From NCBI GenBank assembly GCA_019095985.1, contig CM032661.1, forward strand, positions 18,747,479 through 18,811,478: a DNA stretch of 64,000 nucleotides, in the 5' to 3' direction. A program made the position numbers and the translations under genes. Shown here piece by piece: positions 42,751 through 64,000 of the stretch (its first letter is position 1; each line of letters starts with the position of its first letter). The notes under the pieces were generated by a model, which saw only the letters and a list, made by a program, of their open reading frames with translations, had not been told where the DNA came from and ran no database searches. The DNA is from Streblospio benedicti (taxonomy: Eukaryota > Annelida > Polychaeta > Spionida > Spionidae).

Positions 42751-44860
42751 TGACCGTTATATTTTTACTCCATTTCTCGCTGTTATGTTTACAAACAAAG
42801 ATTATCAAATGCCGGGTAATATGGGAGGACGGAATCAGCATATTCCGATGAGGAACTAAAAATGCTGAATCCGCCCGGATTCTTCCAAATTCGGCCCAAA
42901 TAAAATTGTTCGAAAACATACAATACTGACAACACAGAAAATCAACTTCAATTTTAGACTCTTCCGACATCTCCCGAGGCTACATGAGAGCTTTAGTCAC
43001 CGGCTGGCAATTGGGCCAAAATACCAACAACTCATGGGTACATCGTACTTTAGTCGCTGACGGTTGCTCAGTTGAGAATGCTGACTTCCAGGTCATGGTT
43101 TGGTAATGAGCACGATAGACATGCTGAGTGAATGAATACTTCACGGGTCTAACAATGGCCTAAAATTGCCATTCCAGGACATCCAGGTCTAGGAAACAAC
43201 ACGACTATAAAGTGCTAAACACGAGCCACAACGTACTGGCCGGTGTGTGTTTGAACATAATGGAAACTACCACATCTGTAGGGGCATACTATGCAAACGA
43301 AACATGTGATCAAACGTTTATACCCAAACCTCCATCGGGTCTCTATGATGATCCTGTTTCTATGTAGATATAGCTAAAGAAATGCTGAATGGCTTCCATG
43401 TACATGTACCTTTAACCCAACAATACGGGCTAAGGGGAATTCTGATAACGACCGAATGTAATGATAATAGATGTTCACATGGTATTGTTGCCTGTGCGTG
43501 TGTGTGTGTGTGTCGGGGCGGGGGGGGGGCAACCAAATACATGCGGCTATAAGACAGATAGACATAAGACAGTTAGCTAGCCTTAAATGGGGATTACTCG
43601 AAATGTTTATCAGAATTTTCAGGTTACCCTCAGCTCTTTCCTAACCAAATACGTATGGAAATTATTTCCATCAGTGACAGCCCTGTAAAACCAAGCTGCG
43701 TACGTGGTTACCACTTTCTAAGTTAATCCTCCCACAAACAATTAAATCCCCAAGTACATGTATTCATATATTTTTCATATGTAATTGTAAGAAATAAGTG
43801 GAATTAAAAACAACTTTAGGGAGCACGACCATCATTAATTGTACAGGGCGGGACGGTCATTTGGTTTTGACAAGATAAAAAATTGAACACCCTCGATCCC
43901 TAACTCTCTACGTTGAAATTGAATGCCCTCCCCATGTGAACCGTAACAAACTGCAAACCCGGATAAATATGAACAATGACATACTTTTGTATTATCACTG
44001 ATTATATAGTTTAATATCGGTCATTCCCTTAAACTGTTTAATGCAATGAATCATTCACTGCCAATTGTCAATAGACAAATATTTAGCAATCTTTTTGACT
44101 TGTTGTGTTGACATTACAATTCAGTTAAATGCAAAACCATACATATTACATCAATTCACGACAAAAAGTGGCTTACCTTTTCAGTTTGAGAATTGAGTGC
44201 CTCCTCCATTTGAATTATAATTGGGTGCGCCGTCCCTTCTCACTTTGAGAGGATCAGAGTTCGTGAATGTCCTGACTAGACACACCAACTAGTATTAAAT
44301 ATTTGATCCTCATTTATCTCTTTATCAACAAACGTATAGCGGTGGATTACTGATCAAAAATCTTGACTAAAAGATGAAATTAATTCTTGCTAAGTGGTTA
44401 TTCACGACACAGACAACAATAGGCCCTTAAATATTTTACTTCTATTCTATATATTGCACGTATTTGAGCATAAAAAAGAATAATGTACAAATGTGGCTAT
44501 AGGGAGGCACAGCGCTCATCCAGAGGCGTGACTATTTGCCTGATGTGGGAGTGAGCTGCCACGTGACCCCAACACATTTGTGGCAGTAGCAGATAGATGG
44601 GTTGTGGCTGTGGGACGCCGACAGTCGAGCCAGAGGCGATGTGGCATCGGGCTTCGGTGGCAGGTCACACCCTAAGTACAGAGGCGTGGGTAATTATTAT
44701 TTGTTTTTAAAAAACATCGCCCCTTAAACTTTTGAAATGGGCACTGCCATAGAGAATCTAGACATTTGGGCCCCCACAATTGCAAAACCTAGTACCTAAG
44801 AATGAAAATGACAACCAAACACTTTTCCATTTCTATTATTCCTACTAAACAGTTTTTTTT
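42751..44860. other. Gene-free spacer
   Basis: No gene is seen. A TG run followed by a G run lies at 43498-43528, and the open frames over it are artefacts. A GC-richer patch at 44500-44690 has repeated CAGAGGCG phrases but no recognised identity. Confidence 0.45.
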
Positions 44861-44869
44861 ATATATATA

Positions 44870-45170
44870 CAGTCATGGTAACATGGCGTCGCTTCAGTAG
44901 CTGAAGCGAAAAGCCTGTGATCACTTTCGCTTCTATGTATCTATGTATCTATGCATGTATGTTCCCGGACAAGCTAGAGCTTTTACCGTTACACCGATTT
45001 CGTTCAAACTTTACACAGCTATAGGTATGAGGGACAAAAGTGATTCGATTTTGGGTGCTCTGGCCAATTAAATTGTGTATGTTAGAAGGCTATTTATGAA
45101 ATTTACTGATATTCAATGCACTTAGCGTCAAACGTCAACTGTTCAACCAATAACGACACCGCCTTGCACG
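44870..45170. repeat. Putative dispersed repeat with hairpin head
   Basis: Begins with the small hairpin GGCGTCGCTTCAGTAGCTGAAGCG and continues with TATGTATC repeats and a block (TTTTACCGTTACACCGATTTC) that looks repeat-derived. No second copy is seen in the window, so this call rests on structure. Confidence 0.35.
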
Positions 45171-45504
45171 ATTACGTGATCCTTTGTAGTTTTATGGTTT
45201 ATTGTGTTAGTACATTGTATATACTTTCACATAGACATGTCATTGACGTAGTGTTTGTAATAAACGCATAGATTCTTTTTTAACATTCGTATTCTTATAT
45301 TTATTATTGCTGTTATATTTTTTTGTAATGTGTTGGGGAAAACATAACAATGAACAGTGACCAATTGGCAATACTAAGTACCCCCTCCCAGAAGAAATGA
45401 TTGTATATTGATTCTTGATTCATTCTTGATGTTTTCTCCTCAAATTCATAGATTTCTTTGATTGTAAGTATACTTTTTTTCAGTATATTATCTTAATTTC
45501 TTTC

Positions 45505-45565
45505 CAAAAAGTCAAGGTCGTTCTAGCGACGCAGTATTTTGAACACTTTTGATCTAGTTTTACTC
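45505..45565. repeat. Partial copy of the TCTAGCGACG foldback element
   Basis: AAGGTCGTTCTAGCGACGCA followed by ACACTTTTGATCTAGTTT matches the right arm of the foldback at 46088-46306. It lies on the other side of the assembly gap. Confidence 0.55.
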
Positions 45566-45844
45566 TGTGGTGCGTAGAACCCATTCTGTAAACTTGATTT
45601 GAACTCCACAACTTGTTTGCAGTCAATTTCATAAGCGTGACCACATTAACTGCTGTTACTGTTCCAGTCACAATGTTGACTGTAACCACTAGGTGTTTTT
45701 AGGACTACAGGGAGAAATGCATGTAGTCATTGTTTTATTTTTTGCTTTCTTTTATTCTGGTTGCATTGGGATTTCAAAATGGCCATTATAGAAGTTTTAA
45801 TTTGATGTCAATTATGAAAAAAATTCACAGGTTTTTAATTTCCC

Positions 45845-45944
45845 NNNNNNNNNNNNNNNNNNNNNNNNNNNNNNNNNNNNNNNNNNNNNNNNNNNNNNNN
45901 NNNNNNNNNNNNNNNNNNNNNNNNNNNNNNNNNNNNNNNNNNNN
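45845..45944. other. Assembly gap (100 N)
   Basis: Exactly 100 N, the conventional length for a gap of unknown size. Two copies of the same foldback element flank it within 350 bp, which could have hindered assembly or led to a misjoin. Confidence 0.98.
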
Positions 45945-46087
45945 CTCATGCCTTCTGAACATCAACTGTGTCCAATTTTGGCAGTATGTCAATTAAAGTT
46001 TGGCTTTTAGAAAACCACTCCAATTACTTTATAGTTTATTTTTCCACTGTACTTTCAATACCATCAAATTGGCATATGATAATGATT

Positions 46088-46306
46088 TTCTTAGATTAAA
46101 AGTGCTCAGAGAGCAGGGCATCACTAGAACAATGTCGACTCATGGGCAATAGATATAAATGTATTTACTTTAACCATGTTTAAGAAGCACCTGCAATCCA
46201 GTCCCAATGCTTTCCTGGCTTTGATTGCTAAGTAAACATCTTTATTGCCCATGAGTCAACGTTGTTCTAGCGACGTTGTGCTCTCTGACCACTTTTGATC
46301 TAGTTA
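46088..46306. mobile_element. Foldback MITE with 50-55-bp arms
   Basis: The arm 46090-46145 (GTGCTCAGAGAGCAGGGCAT...TCGACTCATGGGCAAT) is the near reverse complement of 46240-46300 (ATTGCCCATGAGTCAACG...GTGCTCTCTGACCAC). The loop is about 95 bp. Right arm ends CACTTTTGATCTAG. Confidence 0.75.
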
Positions 46307-46310
46307 TTTC

Positions 46311-47370
46311 AGTGTTTGGAGACCTTGTTTGCATCAAGTGCATGCTAAACACTGTCAACCTGCGCTTCAGCTTTCATATCAATCAAAATATCGACACTCG
46401 GTTTTAAAAGTTATGAATGTGCAAAACCCAGCTAGGCCCATTGTGAAAACATGAGCGATATGCATACCCAATACGTCAGCGATAGTAGTAGGGATCGGCA
46501 CACTTTATATATGACTATGACTATGCAATGTATTCCATTAGATCTTACTGATTCCAATATATATTAGTCAAATTAAAACCTGCTTGCGTCACCGGCCACT
46601 TTGCTCGTGTAATTTGAGTAGTAAACTATGACACATATCGTCAAACCATAGGAATCTGACGCGAGAGATTCGCACTTGTGTGAAATAATTGGCATCAAAA
46701 ATGATACTTGTAATATGGCCTTGCTATGTTTTCAGGAGGCAAACTCTGGTTTATTACCTTAGTTATACTAGATCTGCATTAATTACTTTCTGGGAACATT
46801 GATATTTCTATACAGTATGATAAAATAATGCATACAACTAGAAGGTACACGTACATTTATGTATCAACCAGTAAAGTAATTATAACCTCCATTCACCAAT
46901 ATGGTTTTCTGTCTATGCCAAGTAGTATTCATCGGGCATCTTAGCAATATCAGCCTATGTGCCATTAACTAATTACATTGTATTTGGCAGTGCATACATA
47001 ATGTACGCGTACTAAAATGTTACAGACGGATTAAATGATTTTGAAATAGTATTAGTTTTTAGTTAGGGATTTTATTTCGAGGGCTAATTTCGCACATGCC
47101 ATGTAATATATAGTCTACTTTAGTAGCTCTTTCCCCGCTTAATCCATATTTACAAATTGCCCACTTCCCACTTCATTTTAACCGATTTTAAAGCCGTTTC
47201 CCACATGCATACCACACTTTAAGGACAGTCACCCTCAGTGAGGGAGCCGTGCCGGGTGTGAGCCGATCGAGTGTATCATTGCGTGTGTGAGTGGGGGACT
47301 TCAACGTACAGCAGCTGGAATCTGCCGCAAGGCGCTTACAGCCCCACAATATACATGTATTATCATATTA
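46311..47370. other. Gene-free spacer
   Basis: No gene, structured RNA or clear repeat is seen. Confidence 0.4.
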
Positions 47371-47601
47371 GTTGCCGTACGTCCACTTTTAAGGCTCTGA
47401 TTTATTTGATACCCGTTTACCTATACGTCAGTATTGGTTTTGCCCAATAGAAAACTATCAAGCGAATGGCGCGGTGCCGTACGGCGCCGTATGCTGCCGC
47501 ATCATTTGCTTGCTATTGGGCAAAACCAATACTGGTGCATAGGTATCAAATAGGTATCGAATAGGTATAAATCACAGCCTTGAAGGTGGGCGCACGGCAA
47601 C
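47371..47601. mobile_element. 231-bp near-palindromic MITE
   Basis: Ends GTTGCCGTACGTCCAC and, read in reverse, GTTGCCGTGCGCCCAC. Inside, AGTATTGGTTTTGCCCAATAG pairs with CTATTGGGCAAAACCAATACT almost perfectly, so the whole element folds back on itself around GTACGGCGCCGTAT. GCCGTACGGCGGCCGT recurs just outside at 47656. Confidence 0.82.
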
Positions 47602-48067
47602 TGATATGTTAATACGGGCCTATTGTGTGTTTATAAGCGCCGTACAGCATGTTTGCCGTACGGCGGCCGTGCGTTAATGGTGTGGGGTTTCTCCCTGAAA
47701 CGCAATCTCCAAAAATATTGGCTTATTTGTTTGCATCCGTTCGAACTTTGACTGTGTCTATTAGGCCTATAGTTTCCTATATCAACTTCAAGATAACGAG
47801 CGTATCTATTTTGTGTCTTCCCTGTCAATTGCATTAACTCATGCAGCGATGCTGCCGTCATACATTAGAAATCAGACATTTTAAAGTTGCTTTCATCAGG
47901 CACATAGCAAAAGGATTCATCATGGGTTGTATCACTTTTCTCCATTACTATTTGTTTTCCAAGTAATCAAATCTATCAAAAAGACCATCTACAATCCATA
48001 AAAGGCGTAACTTATACTTCGAGATAATAGCTATAATCTAATTAATATTGTCTTTAATATGAAATCG

Positions 48068-48203
<136 letters not shown>

Positions 48204-48632
48204 TTTTTACAGTTGGAGAAGCAATTATTGCAAAATTTAAATTAATAACTCTTAATCCTTGTCATGTGCCAATGAATCATGACATCATAAATTGGAGATT
48301 TACAACTGCGCACGTGGATTGCTTGCTGTGGAATGTTATTGAGCCCACGTTCATTATATAAGCCTATGTGTATTGTCCTTGTTCTCAGAAACATCGTATA
48401 CAAGTTACTTACACCGACATTATTGTCTTTATTAGCAGTCTAGTAAAAGGTGAGACAAATGAGTTAAATAAGGAAACCCGACTCCTACACTTGCGTTTGT
48501 AATGCAACGTGTGACACACACGCAGTTGCAGCCGAGAAACTTGGCGGTCTTCTCTGTGCGCATGTACAGAGGTCCTCGACTCGGCGTTCGAAAGCGCGGC
48601 GGAAAATCCATGACTAAAGACAGCCACTGTTC

Positions 48633-48640
48633 TGACGTCA
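48633..48640. promoter_or_regulatory. Perfect CRE in the SIK promoter or 5' UTR
   Basis: TGACGTCA lies 120 bp upstream of the first SIK ATG, within a locally GC-richer stretch (48520-48610) that looks like the promoter. A full palindromic CRE so close to the start is a classic place for CREB binding. The transcription start is not known. Confidence 0.7.
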
Positions 48641-48681
48641 TTACTTTATCGACATGTAACACGGGATATGATGGTGTTTGA

Positions 48682-63477
<14,796 letters not shown>

Positions 63478-64000
63478 GTTTGTGTGCTGAGGCTACTGTA
63501 ATAATGTAAACATGGATTGTCTAGTTTATTAACTATTCATAATGCAAACATGATCTTCATTTAGGGTTTTAGAAGTCATACTCTAATCTTATTACATGCA
63601 CTAATGATTTATTGTGATAAATTGTGGTGTATTGGATGTATAGGTATGTAGTGAATACTCCAGTGATAATGAAATGTCTCTTTAAATTGTCCCAAGATTG
63701 CCCAGAATAATGGTCATGGTATATGATTTTTCTTAGTTACGATGCAAACATATTCCTATCAAAAGGTTGATGGTTGTGGATCATGGTAGCATTGTGGTTA
63801 TTCATCGTGTAATACAGAAATTATGATCCATCTTGTTTTCTGGGCTACTTCTCTTATGTAGGGAGTGTGGCTCTTGATCTGAAGAAACTTGACGCTAAGT
63901 CATTTAATGAGCTTTACTCTACATTATTCATATGAGTAATTAGATATTTGATACTTACTTTTCACATTTATTCTTTCTAACATTTTACACGATATGTAAT

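Overview
The window is nuclear DNA from an animal. It is AT-rich and intron-rich, with small exons, canonical GT-AG splice sites and many short non-autonomous DNA transposons. A goose-type lysozyme fused to a bacterial-type SH3 domain, a CUB-only receptor and the style of the repeats suggest a non-vertebrate bilaterian (a lophotrochozoan or an invertebrate deuterostome). I cannot name the species. A 100-N run at 45845-45944 shows that this is scaffolded assembly.

Layout. (1) 1-2170: a nearly identical 337-bp repeat 1.4 kb apart, then a palindrome-tipped MITE. (2) 2319-6546, minus: a seven-exon g-type lysozyme of 311 residues, secreted, with an N-terminal SH3b domain. (3) 9291-23469, minus: a 19-exon receptor of 1037 residues. 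It has a signal peptide, five CUB domains (each made of three exons with phase 1-1 ends), one membrane segment and a 330-residue cytoplasmic tail with two PPxY motifs and a PDZ-type C-terminus. (4) 25180-27846, plus: acireductone dioxygenase ADI1 (methionine salvage), four exons, 182 residues, all four metal ligands present. (5) 28764-29706, minus: a two-exon small heat-shock protein of 206 residues, tail to tail with ADI1. (6) 30198-32140: a 1.9-kb terminal-inverted-repeat transposon. (7) 34620-39900: a CpG-rich, virus-like block, broken and repeated on the left, with short open frames on the right that recall Polinton/adintovirus proteins. (8) 39900-48600: gene-free DNA with duplications, foldback elements and the assembly gap. 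(9) 48760 to beyond the window, plus: the first four exons of a salt-inducible kinase (SIK1/2 type), reaching the HRDLK catalytic loop.

Exon chains for the four complete genes were built by hand. Each gives an uninterrupted frame with consistent splice phases, which is strong internal support.

The most striking observations are these. The SIK locus (15 kb) has eight perfect CRE palindromes (TGACGTCA), one just upstream of the start codon and the rest in introns; the other 48 kb has two. SIK kinases restrain the CREB coactivator CRTC, so this suggests a feedback loop written into the gene. Separately, three unrelated genes each carry a CAG/CTG tract about 32-40 nt upstream of a 3' splice site.
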